6,653 bases of DNA, taken from NCBI GenBank assembly GCA_030594025.1, contig JAUVFY010000068.1, positions 1-6,653 on the forward strand, written 5' to 3'. Below are positions 1 to 4,571 of this stretch, piece by piece; position 1 is the first letter of the stretch; each line of letters starts with the position of its first letter. Source of the stretch: Deltaproteobacteria bacterium. GTDB taxonomy: Bacteria; Desulfobacterota; GWC2-55-46; JAUVFY01. A program made the position numbers and the translations under genes. The notes beneath the pieces were generated by a model, which saw only the letters and a list, made by a program, of their open reading frames with translations, did no database searches and had not been told where the DNA came from.

Positions 1-85
1 GGAGAGGGGGCTCTTCAGGAAGATAGACGGTGCGGGCGGTGTTGAAGATATAACCAGCTTGATAGTGGGTGTTATTGGGAAGTGA
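1..85 (+). CDS. adk: Adenylate kinase, C-terminal end only (5' part outside the window)
   Basis: The reading frame is open from base 2 to the TGA at 83-85 and encodes the last 27 residues of a protein. They contain GLFRKIDGAGGVEDI, which resembles the extreme C-terminus of bacterial adenylate kinase (a Gly-Leu-x-x-x-Ile/Val-Asp-Gly-x-Gly segment followed by a short helix). The enzyme interconverts ATP, AMP and ADP in the cytoplasm. Position supports the call, because adk sits directly before map in the conserved spc region. One base separates its stop from the GTG start of map, so the two are almost certainly translationally coupled. The P-loop, AMP-binding core and lid lie outside the window, so the identification rests on this tail plus gene order. 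Confidence 0.8.
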   Translation, partial: ERGLFRKIDGAGGVEDITSLIVGVIGK

Positions 86-86
86 A

Positions 87-833
87 GTGATAGTACTTAA
101 GTCACCTGCAGAGGTGGAAAAGCTCAGGCGGGCGAATGTGATAGTTGTCGAGGTCCTTAAGGTTCTCGAAGAGTATGTTAAGCCGGGCATAGCCACAATC
201 GAGCTTGAAAGCAGATGCGAGGAGGAACTTCGAAGGAAAAAGGCACGGCCGGCTTTCAAATCTTACAAGGACTATCCCTTCTGCCTGTGCACCTCCATAA
301 ACGAGGAGGTTGTACATGGGATGCCCTCGAAGAGGAAGCTCGGGGAAGGGGACATACTGAGCATAGATCTGGGTGTATACCTGAACGGTTTTTACGGTGA
401 CGCCGCGGTCACGTTACCTGTGGGAGAGATTACCGAAGAGGCAAAAAGACTCGTTCGGGTTACATCCACTGCGCTTGACAGGGCTGTGGAGGCGGCGCGT
501 GAGGGAAACCGTCTCATGGATATATCGGCAGCCATCCAGCAATGCGCAGAAAGCGAGGGTTTTTCCGTTGTAAGGGACTTTGTGGGGCACGGCATAGGAA
601 GAGAGCTCCATGAGGCGCCCCAAGTGCCGAACTTCGGTATCCCCGGAAGGGGGGTAAGGCTCAAAGAGGGTATGGTCCTGGCCATCGAGCCGATGATAAA
701 TGCCGGTGCCAGCGCGGTGAGGGTCCTCGATGACGGCTGGACGGCCGTTACGGCCGACGGAAAACTCTCGGCCCATTTCGAGCACTCGGTGGCCATAACA
801 AAGAAGGGACCGTTGGTACTGAGCAACCTTTAG
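87..833 (+). CDS. map: Methionine aminopeptidase, type I
   Basis: This enzyme removes the initiator methionine from nascent proteins with small second residues. The 248-residue protein has the single pita-bread catalytic domain of short type Ia enzymes, without an N-terminal extension. All five metal ligands are visible: D94 and D105 (IDLGV and FYGD), H168 (GHGIG), E201 (AIEPM) and E232 (HFEHS). H77 in VVHGMP matches the substrate-contacting histidine. The frame stays open upstream to a GTG at 69. The GTG at 87 is preferred because it gives the family's usual beginning (MIVLKSPAEVEKLR), follows the adk stop by one base, and has GGGA at 77-80 as a modest ribosome site. Gene order adk-map-infA is the standard one. 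Confidence 0.96.
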   Translation: MIVLKSPAEVEKLRRANVIVVEVLKVLEEYVKPGIATIELESRCEEELRRKKARPAFKSYKDYPFCLCTSINEEVVHGMPSKRKLGEGDILSIDLGVYLNGFYGDAAVTLPVGEITEEAKRLVRVTSTALDRAVEAAREGNRLMDISAAIQQCAESEGFSVVRDFVGHGIGRELHEAPQVPNFGIPGRGVRLKEGMVLAIEPMINAGASAVRVLDDGWTAVTADGKLSAHFEHSVAITKKGPLVLSNL

Positions 834-839
834 GTAAAG

Positions 840-1058
840 ATGCCCAAGGAAGAGTCCATACAGGTCGAAGGCACCGTTGTGGAGACCTTGCCCAATGCGA
901 TGTTCAGGGTCGAGCTTGAAAACGGGCACAGGGTTCTCGCGCATGTGTCCGGTAAGATGCGCATGTATTTTATAAAGATACTGCCCGGGGACAAGGTAAC
1001 GGTGGAGCTTTCCCCCTACGACCTAACAAGGGGAAGGATAATTTACAGGGCCAAGTAG
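840..1058 (+). CDS. infA: Translation initiation factor IF-1
   Basis: IF-1 binds the 30S A site and works with IF-2 and IF-3 during initiation. The 72-residue protein is full length for the family and consists of one S1-like OB fold. Characteristic segments are EGTVVETLPNAMFRVELENG near the N-terminus, then HVSGKMRM, ILPGDKVTVELSPYDLTRGR and a short basic end. The start lies six bases after the map stop. Only a weak purine stretch (GGTAAAG) precedes the ATG, so translation probably depends on coupling to map. The residue after KMRM is Tyr where Asn or His is frequent, a minor variation. Identification is secure. Confidence 0.98.
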   Translation: MPKEESIQVEGTVVETLPNAMFRVELENGHRVLAHVSGKMRMYFIKILPGDKVTVELSPYDLTRGRIIYRAK

Positions 1059-1083
1059 GTTAAACTATTTATAGGATTACGTT

Positions 1084-1110
1084 ATGAAGATCAGGGGCTT
1101 TTTTAATTAG
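1084..1110 (+). other. Mini-ORF that partly duplicates the rpmJ start region
   Basis: An ATG preceded by AGGA (1073-1076, seven-base spacing) opens an eight-codon frame, MKIRGFFN, ending in TAG. Its first 16 bases match the first 16 bases of rpmJ (1161-1176) at 14 positions, so it looks like an imperfect copy of the rpmJ start 77 bases upstream. It may be a decayed duplication or a short leader that ribosomes can load on. No function can be claimed. The rest of the infA-rpmJ gap (1059-1160) is AT-rich and shows no convincing terminator. Confidence 0.45.
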
Positions 1111-1160
1111 ATGATAGAAACCTTTATAGTTGTAAGACCGATGGTATAAAGGAAAAAACA

Positions 1161-1274
1161 ATGAAGGTCAGGAGCTCAGTTAAAAAGATATGCGCCAAGT
1201 GTAAGATTATAAGGCGAAAGGGTGTCGTAAGGGTCGTATGCACTAATCCCAAGCACAAGCAGAGGCAGGGGTAG
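1161..1274 (+). CDS. rpmJ: 50S ribosomal protein L36, zinc-ribbon form
   Basis: L36 is the smallest protein of the large subunit and binds 23S rRNA. The ORF encodes 37 residues beginning MKVRSSVKKICAKCK and ending KHKQRQG, the standard length and pattern. C11, C14, C27 and H32 form the CxxC...C...H zinc site of the C+ type, so this is not the zinc-free paralogue. AAGGA at 1149-1153 serves as ribosome site, eight bases before the ATG. It is separated from infA by 102 bases, long for this operon, and from rpsM by 65 bases. The infA-rpmJ-rpsM order is typical of non-enteric bacteria. Confidence 0.97.
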   Translation: MKVRSSVKKICAKCKIIRRKGVVRVVCTNPKHKQRQG

Positions 1275-1325
1275 GCGGGCCCTGAGGTATCCGCCGGGGT
1301 TCGGGCGCAACCGTTAACCGAAACT
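1274..1325 (+). promoter_or_regulatory. GC-rich leader with small inverted repeats upstream of rpsM
   Basis: This gap is markedly more GC-rich than the other intergenic stretches. GGCGG at 1274-1278 can pair with CCGCC at 1291-1295, and GGTT at 1298-1301 with AACC at 1309-1312. Both stems are short. In Escherichia coli, S4 represses the alpha operon by binding a pseudoknot at the equivalent place before rpsM. This region sits in the right position, but I cannot show a pseudoknot by eye, so a regulatory role is inference. Confidence 0.3.
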
Positions 1326-1332
1326 AAGGAGG
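1326..1332 (+). promoter_or_regulatory. Perfect Shine-Dalgarno sequence for rpsM
   Basis: AAGGAGG ends seven bases before the TTG start codon of rpsM. It is a full match to the 16S rRNA tail and decides the non-ATG start. There is no nearby in-frame ATG that would give a complete S13. Confidence 0.9.
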
Positions 1333-1339
1333 TTTTAAG

Positions 1340-1723
1340 TTGGCAAGGATTGCCGGGGTGGATTTACCCAAGAACAAAAGGATCGACATAGCCCTTACCA
1401 GGATCTTCGGCATAGGAAGATCGAACGCCAAGAAGATACTCGTTGAGGCGGGCATTGAGCACGCCACAAGGACCCAGGACCTTACGGAATCACAGGTGGC
1501 CGACATAAGGAAGGTCCTCGATGCGGGCTACAAGGTGGAAGGGGACCTGAGGAAAGAGGTCTCCATGGACATAAAGAGGCTCATGGACCTGGGCACCTAC
1601 AGGGGGCTGAGGCACAGAAAGGGCCTACCGGTGCGCGGGCAGAGGACCAACACAAACGCGAGGACGAGAAAGGGCCCCAAGAAGGGTGCCATATCCGTAA
1701 GGAAAGCGCAGCAGGAAAAATAA
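1340..1723 (+). CDS. rpsM: 30S ribosomal protein S13
   Basis: S13 sits in the head of the 30S subunit, where it contacts the P-site tRNA and bridges to the 50S subunit. The 127-residue product begins ARIAGVDLP after the initiator. It carries the helix-two-turn-helix segment with GIGRSNAKKIL at about 24-34, the conserved GTYRGLRHRKGLPVRGQRT block at 85-103, and the basic C-terminal tail TNARTRKGPKK that reaches toward the P-site tRNA. Length is normal for the longer bacterial versions. Translation starts at TTG, supported by the AAGGAGG seven bases upstream and by homology of the first residues. Arginine is written almost only with AGG or AGA (15 of 16 codons by my count). It opens the alpha operon order rpsM-rpsK-rpsD-rpoA-rplQ. 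Confidence 0.98.
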   Translation: MARIAGVDLPKNKRIDIALTRIFGIGRSNAKKILVEAGIEHATRTQDLTESQVADIRKVLDAGYKVEGDLRKEVSMDIKRLMDLGTYRGLRHRKGLPVRGQRTNTNARTRKGPKKGAISVRKAQQEK

Positions 1724-1772
1724 TTTCAATTAAGAAGCGGTTTTTAACACACCGAATGGGGGGTTTTATTTA

Positions 1773-2147
1773 ATGGCTAAGGGAAAGAAGGCTAAAAAAT
1801 CCATATCCAGGGGCGTCGCCCACATAAAGTCCACTTTCAACAACACCATAGTAAGTATAGCCGACCCCGCGGGAAACGTGATCGCATGGTCGAGCGCTGG
1901 GAGCGAGGGATTTAAAGGTTCCAGGAAGGGCACACCTTTTGCCGCTCAGGTAACTGCCGAATCGGCGGCCAAAAAGGCCATGGAACACGGCGTAAGGACC
2001 GTGGAGGTCTATGTGAACGGCCCAGGCGCTGGAAGGGAGTCGGCTTTAAGGTCGCTCCAGGCGGCGGGTTTCAGCATAACACTTATAAGGGACGTAACAC
2101 CAATCCCGCATAACGGGTGCAGGCCGCCAAAAAGACGAAGGGTCTGA
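1773..2147 (+). CDS. rpsK: 30S ribosomal protein S11
   Basis: S11 binds 16S rRNA in the platform of the 30S subunit near the mRNA exit channel. The 124-residue protein has the expected pattern: a lysine-rich N-terminus, GVAHIKSTFNNTIVSI at about 14-29, NGPGAGRESALR at 82-93, and the C-terminal block DVTPIPHNGCRPPKRRRV that begins at residue 107. It starts at an ATG after a run of G (1758-1763), a weak ribosome site at nine-base spacing. The 49-base gap from rpsM shows no terminator. No truncation or unusual substitution is apparent. Confidence 0.98.
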   Translation: MAKGKKAKKSISRGVAHIKSTFNNTIVSIADPAGNVIAWSSAGSEGFKGSRKGTPFAAQVTAESAAKKAMEHGVRTVEVYVNGPGAGRESALRSLQAAGFSITLIRDVTPIPHNGCRPPKRRRV

Positions 2148-2173
2148 GGTTAATGTTTCATCTTTAAACACGG

Positions 2174-2178
2174 GGAGG
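2174..2178 (+). promoter_or_regulatory. Strong Shine-Dalgarno sequence for rpsD
   Basis: GGAGG within GGGGAGGAA lies six bases before the TTG start of rpsD. It supports the TTG as the real start and compensates for a weak start codon. Confidence 0.85.
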
Positions 2179-2184
2179 AAGAAT

Positions 2185-2811
2185 TTGGCAAGGTACAGGG
2201 GTTCTGTTTGTAAGGTTTGCAGGAGAGAGGGGATGAAGCTCTTTTTCAAGGGCGAGAGGTGTTACACCGACAAGTGTTCCTTTGAAAGGAGGAGCTATCC
2301 ACCCGGGCAGCACGGACAGGGAAGGGGCAAGGTCTCTGAATATGCCCGGCAGCTGAGGGAAAAACAGAAGGTAAAACGCCTTTACGGGCTTATGGAGACC
2401 CAGTTCAGAAATACCTTTGCAAAGGCGGAGAGGATCAAGGGTGTAACCGGGGGAATTCTTATAAGCCTGCTTGAAAGAAGGCTCGACAACGTGATCTACA
2501 GGCTCGGCTTTGCTAACGAAAAAAGGGAAGCGCGGCTCCTTGTCACCCAGGGGCACTTTCTTGTAAACGGCAGGAAGGTAAACATCCCGTCTTACAGTAT
2601 TAGAACGAACGATACCGTCGAGGTGGCTGAAAAGAGTAGAAAGATGAGCCGCATCGGTGAAAACCTGAAGAGCGTTGAAAGAAGGGGTGTGCCCGAATGG
2701 CTTTCTCTCGACAAGGAAAACTTCAAGGGCACCATTATGAGGTTACCCAGGAGGGACGATGTTACCATTCCGATACAGGAGAATCTTATAGTCGAGCTCT
2801 ATTCCAAGTAG
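2185..2811 (+). CDS. rpsD: 30S ribosomal protein S4, zinc-binding form
   Basis: S4 is a primary 16S rRNA binder that nucleates 30S assembly and, in well-studied bacteria, represses its own operon. The 208-residue protein starts ARYRGSVCKVCRREG after a TTG initiator. C9, C12, C26 and C31 form the zinc site of the C+ family. KCSFERRSYPPGQHG, from about residue 30, is typical of non-enteric S4. The S4 RNA-binding domain begins near LERRLDNVIYRLGFA at 96 and includes VTQGHFLVNGRKVNIPSY. The C-terminus (VELYSK) is the standard ending. TTG is preferred because a strong GGAGG lies six bases upstream and the next residues match the family start. It lies between rpsK and rpoA, as in most bacteria. Confidence 0.98.
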   Translation: MARYRGSVCKVCRREGMKLFFKGERCYTDKCSFERRSYPPGQHGQGRGKVSEYARQLREKQKVKRLYGLMETQFRNTFAKAERIKGVTGGILISLLERRLDNVIYRLGFANEKREARLLVTQGHFLVNGRKVNIPSYSIRTNDTVEVAEKSRKMSRIGENLKSVERRGVPEWLSLDKENFKGTIMRLPRRDDVTIPIQENLIVELYSK

Positions 2812-2854
2812 CCTTTAACTACAGGGGAAATTTAAGGGCTGAAAAACTTTTTTA

Positions 2855-2871
2855 GTTTAATTATTTTAAAC
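2855..2871 (+). repeat. Small inverted repeat just before the rpoA ribosome site
   Basis: GTTTAA at 2855-2860 and TTAAAC at 2866-2871 form a perfect six-base inverted repeat around a five-base loop. It ends directly at the G run (2872-2876) that acts as the rpoA ribosome site. It is A/T-only apart from one pair, so the hairpin would be weak. It could be a protein site, a modest translational element or chance. The 69-base rpsD-rpoA gap holds nothing else recognisable. Confidence 0.3.
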
Positions 2872-2880
2872 GGGGGCGAT

Positions 2881-3903
2881 ATGCAAAAAAACTGGAGAGA
2901 GCTTATTAAACCAAAGAAGATTGAAGTGGATAAACTAACCGATACATATGGGAAGTTTGTTGCAGAACCGTTGGAGAGGGGTTTCGGGCTTACCATAGGA
3001 AACGCTTTGAGAAGGATACTCTTATCTTCTCTGCAGGGAGCGGCGATAACCGCCGTCAAGTTCAACGGAGTGCTGCACGAGTTCTCGTCCATTCCCGGGG
3101 TCAAGGAAGACGTATCTGATATAATCCTTAACCTCAAACAGGTGAAGTTGGAGATCGAGGGTGAGGGGCCGAAGACCATGAAACTTAAGGCCAAGGGAGC
3201 AAAGGAGCTTACCGCAGGCGACATAGAATGCGATGCCGCCGTTAAGGTGCTGAACCCGGAACTGCATTTAGCGACACTTGAGAAGGAAGCGACCCTGGAA
3301 TGCGAGCTGACGGCCGACACGGGCAAGGGTTATGTGCCGGCTGAAAGAAACAAGAAGCCAGAGCAGCCCGTGGGCACAATCGCCATAGATTCGTTATTCC
3401 AGCCCGTAACGAGGGTTAACTTCGACGTAAGCCACGCAAGGGTCGGCCAGAGGACCGATTACGACAGGCTCGTTTTGGAGCTCTGGACCACCAGCGCAAT
3501 AGATCCGCAGACGGCCGTGGCAATAGCCTCGAAGATATTAAAGGACCAGCTGAGTGTTTTCATAACCTTTGAAGAAGAGGAAGAGGAGGAGCCCACGGCG
3601 ACCCCTGAGGGGATCGAGAGCCGTCCGTGGTTCAATGAATACCTCCTTAAGACCGTCGATGAGCTCGAACTCTCGGTAAGGTCCGCCAACTGTCTTAAGA
3701 ACGCTGATATAAAGTATATCGGTGAAATGGTCCAGAAGACCGAGCAGGAGATGCTCAAGACCAAGAATTTCGGCAGGAAGTCCCTGAACGAAATAAAGGA
3801 GATACTGCACAACATGGGGCTGGATTTCGGTATGAAGCTCGAGGGCTTCTGGTCGAGAAAAGAACTCGACAAGATGCACATGGAGCGCAAGGAATCAGAT
3901 TAA
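2881..3903 (+). CDS. rpoA: DNA-directed RNA polymerase alpha subunit
   Basis: The alpha subunit dimerises to scaffold beta and beta-prime, and contacts promoter UP elements and activators through its C-terminal domain. The protein has 340 residues. The N-terminal domain has the canonical EPLERGFGLTIGNALRRILLSS near residue 29, HEFSSIPGVKEDV near 66 and GYVPAERN near 149. The C-terminal domain is complete: R267, N270, C271 and K273 in VRSANCLK correspond to Escherichia coli R265, N268, C269 and K271 that touch DNA, followed by the helix-hairpin-helix region NFGRKSLNEIKEIL. The interdomain linker starts with seven consecutive glutamates (231-237). It starts at ATG with GGGGG as ribosome site and ends 12 bases before rplQ. 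Confidence 0.98.
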   Translation: MQKNWRELIKPKKIEVDKLTDTYGKFVAEPLERGFGLTIGNALRRILLSSLQGAAITAVKFNGVLHEFSSIPGVKEDVSDIILNLKQVKLEIEGEGPKTMKLKAKGAKELTAGDIECDAAVKVLNPELHLATLEKEATLECELTADTGKGYVPAERNKKPEQPVGTIAIDSLFQPVTRVNFDVSHARVGQRTDYDRLVLELWTTSAIDPQTAVAIASKILKDQLSVFITFEEEEEEEPTATPEGIESRPWFNEYLLKTVDELELSVRSANCLKNADIKYIGEMVQKTEQEMLKTKNFGRKSLNEIKEILHNMGLDFGMKLEGFWSRKELDKMHMERKESD

Positions 3904-3915
3904 GGGGTTATTATC

Positions 3916-4356
3916 GTGAGGCATAACAGAGACGATAAACGGTTCAACAGGGACAGCGGTCACTTAAGATGCATGATGGCCAACATGACCAACGACCTCA
4001 TCCTGAAGGGTAGGATAAAAACTACCCTGCCCAAGGCAAAGGAACTGAGGCGTTACGCCGAGAGGATGATAACGCTGGGCAAAAACGGCACCGTCCCGGC
4101 ACGGCGAAGAGCCATGGCATTCATGAGGAACAAGGGAGCCGTTACGAGGCTTTTCTCTGATGTTGCGCCCATGTACAAGGAACGCAGCGGCGGTTATACG
4201 AGGATTTTAAAGCTAGGCGTAAGGCCCGGCGATTGCGCGCCCATGTCGCTTATAGAACTCGTCGAGGGAAGCGCTGAAGCCCCTAAGAAGGGAAAGAAGG
4301 CAGAAAAGTCGACCACCGAGAAAAAATCGACCTCTGCGAAAAAGGCAAAAAGATAA
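3916..4356 (+). CDS. rplQ: 50S ribosomal protein L17
   Basis: L17 lies near the polypeptide exit tunnel of the large subunit. The protein starts MRHNRDDKRFNRDSGHLRCM, followed by the family's KTTLPKAKELRRYAERMITLGK segment and the C-terminal GYTRILKLGVRPGDCAPMSLIELV. The start is GTG, with AAGGGG nine bases upstream and only 12 bases after the rpoA stop. At 146 residues it is longer than the Escherichia coli protein (about 127). The excess is a Lys/Ser/Thr/Ala-rich, presumably disordered tail from about residue 118. The last base of its stop codon is the first base of a 32-codon ORF with tandem Trp codons (TAATG). It closes the alpha operon. Confidence 0.97.
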   Translation: MRHNRDDKRFNRDSGHLRCMMANMTNDLILKGRIKTTLPKAKELRRYAERMITLGKNGTVPARRRAMAFMRNKGAVTRLFSDVAPMYKERSGGYTRILKLGVRPGDCAPMSLIELVEGSAEAPKKGKKAEKSTTEKKSTSAKKAKR

Positions 4357-4454
4357 TGGAGAAAACCTTTACGACCATATCGGTTTCAAAAGCTTCGTTT
4401 GAAGGTCGCTGGTGGCCGAGGGGAGGAAGTACGCTCGCGACCTTTATTTTTTGA
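4356..4454 (+). CDS. Putative tryptophan leader peptide (32 aa, tandem Trp codons)
   Basis: The ATG overlaps the rplQ stop by one base (TAATG), so termination-reinitiation could deliver ribosomes; no good ribosome site of its own is seen. The ORF encodes 32 residues and ends in TGA at 4452-4454. Codons 19 and 20 (4410-4415) are TGG TGG in the context EGRWWPRGG. Trp is the rarest amino acid, and adjacent Trp codons in a short ORF just ahead of trpE and ahead of an intrinsic terminator are the hallmark of trp leader peptides. Its codons double as RNA structure: hairpin arms end exactly at the Trp codons. I do not recognise a database homologue. Chance cannot be excluded for so short an ORF, so the call is an inference from composition and position. 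Confidence 0.6.
   Translation: MEKTFTTISVSKASFEGRWWPRGGSTLATFIF
4372..4408 (+). promoter_or_regulatory. Upstream leader hairpin that competes with the Trp-codon hairpin
   Basis: CGACC (4372-4376) can pair with GGTCG (4404-4408). Nested inside it, TTCAAA (4385-4390) pairs with TTTGAA (4398-4403), leaving a seven-base loop and an eight-base bulge on the 5' side. The 3' arm shares 4402-4408 with the next hairpin, so only one of the two can form at a time. Pairing is seen by eye only; no energies were computed. Confidence 0.4.
4400..4452 (+). promoter_or_regulatory. Hairpin enclosing the tandem Trp codons, followed by a T-rich run
   Basis: AAGGTCGC (4402-4409) pairs perfectly with GCGACCTT (4437-4444), extendable by a G-T and a T-A pair to ten. 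The Trp codons follow the left arm immediately, in a 27-base loop. The right arm runs into a T-rich stretch broken by one A (4443-4452), so this resembles an intrinsic terminator with a large loop. A ribosome paused on the Trp codons would cover the left arm and prevent the hairpin. It may be an attenuator element or the first terminator of the alpha operon. Confidence 0.5.
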
Positions 4455-4475
4455 ATTGTAAATAAAAAGGTTTTT

Positions 4476-4510
4476 AAAAGGCCGTGGGTTTGGAACTCAC
4501 GGCCTTTTTT
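4476..4510 (+). terminator. Strong Rho-independent terminator between rplQ/leader ORF and trpE
   Basis: The left arm (4476-4488) and right arm (4496-4508) form a 13-pair stem with one G-T pair around a seven-base loop (TTTGGAA). The GC core is GGCCGTG/CACGGCC. The stem merges into six T at 4505-4510. It is the strongest terminator signal in the window. It either ends the alpha operon transcript, acts as the trp attenuator, or does both. Confidence 0.9.
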
Positions 4511-4532
4511 ATTGAGCTAAAACCCTATACTG

Positions 4533-4560
4533 TTGACTATAACGACGCCCATATGATAAC
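4533..4560 (+). promoter_or_regulatory. Candidate sigma-70-type promoter for trpEG
   Basis: TTGACT at 4533-4538 (five of six to the -35 consensus) is followed after 16 bases by GATAAC at 4555-4560 (four of six to the -10). Transcription from it would begin close to the trpE start codon at 4572, giving a very short or leaderless mRNA. Other -10-like hexamers nearby (TATACT at 4526, TATGAT at 4552) lack a well-spaced -35. The assignment is tentative. Confidence 0.35.
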
Positions 4561-4571
4561 CTGAATTGAAC

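Noticed and set aside
69..86. Upstream GTG at 69 as the map start
   Set aside because: It would overlap the adk reading frame and add six residues not typical of the family. GTG at 87 gives the standard N-terminus and follows the adk stop directly.
392..826. Long minus-strand ORFs across map, rpoA and trpE (for example 392-826, 2832-3326, 5406-6059)
   Set aside because: They lie opposite well-identified genes, lack ribosome sites and recognisable domains, and are explained by codon composition of the sense genes.
1123..1150. Promoter TTTATA-N16-TATAAA upstream of rpmJ
   Set aside because: The spacing is acceptable, but a transcript from it would start after the rpmJ ribosome site, which overlaps the -10. 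It is probably chance in AT-rich sequence.
4411..4442. tRNA-Ser-like D-arm (GGTGGCCGAG...) suggesting a tRNA or tRNA remnant
   Set aside because: There is no anticodon arm, T-arm (TTCGAATCC-type) or matching acceptor 3' strand. The stretch is better explained as part of the Trp leader ORF and its hairpin.
4357..4510. T-box or another known riboswitch controlling trpE
   Set aside because: The conserved T-box sequence (GGGTGGnACCGCG type) and other riboswitch cores I know are absent.
4566..4571. TTG at 4566 as the trpE start
   Set aside because: It adds only two residues and has no ribosome site. The ATG at 4572 is the stronger codon and fits TrpE N-termini.
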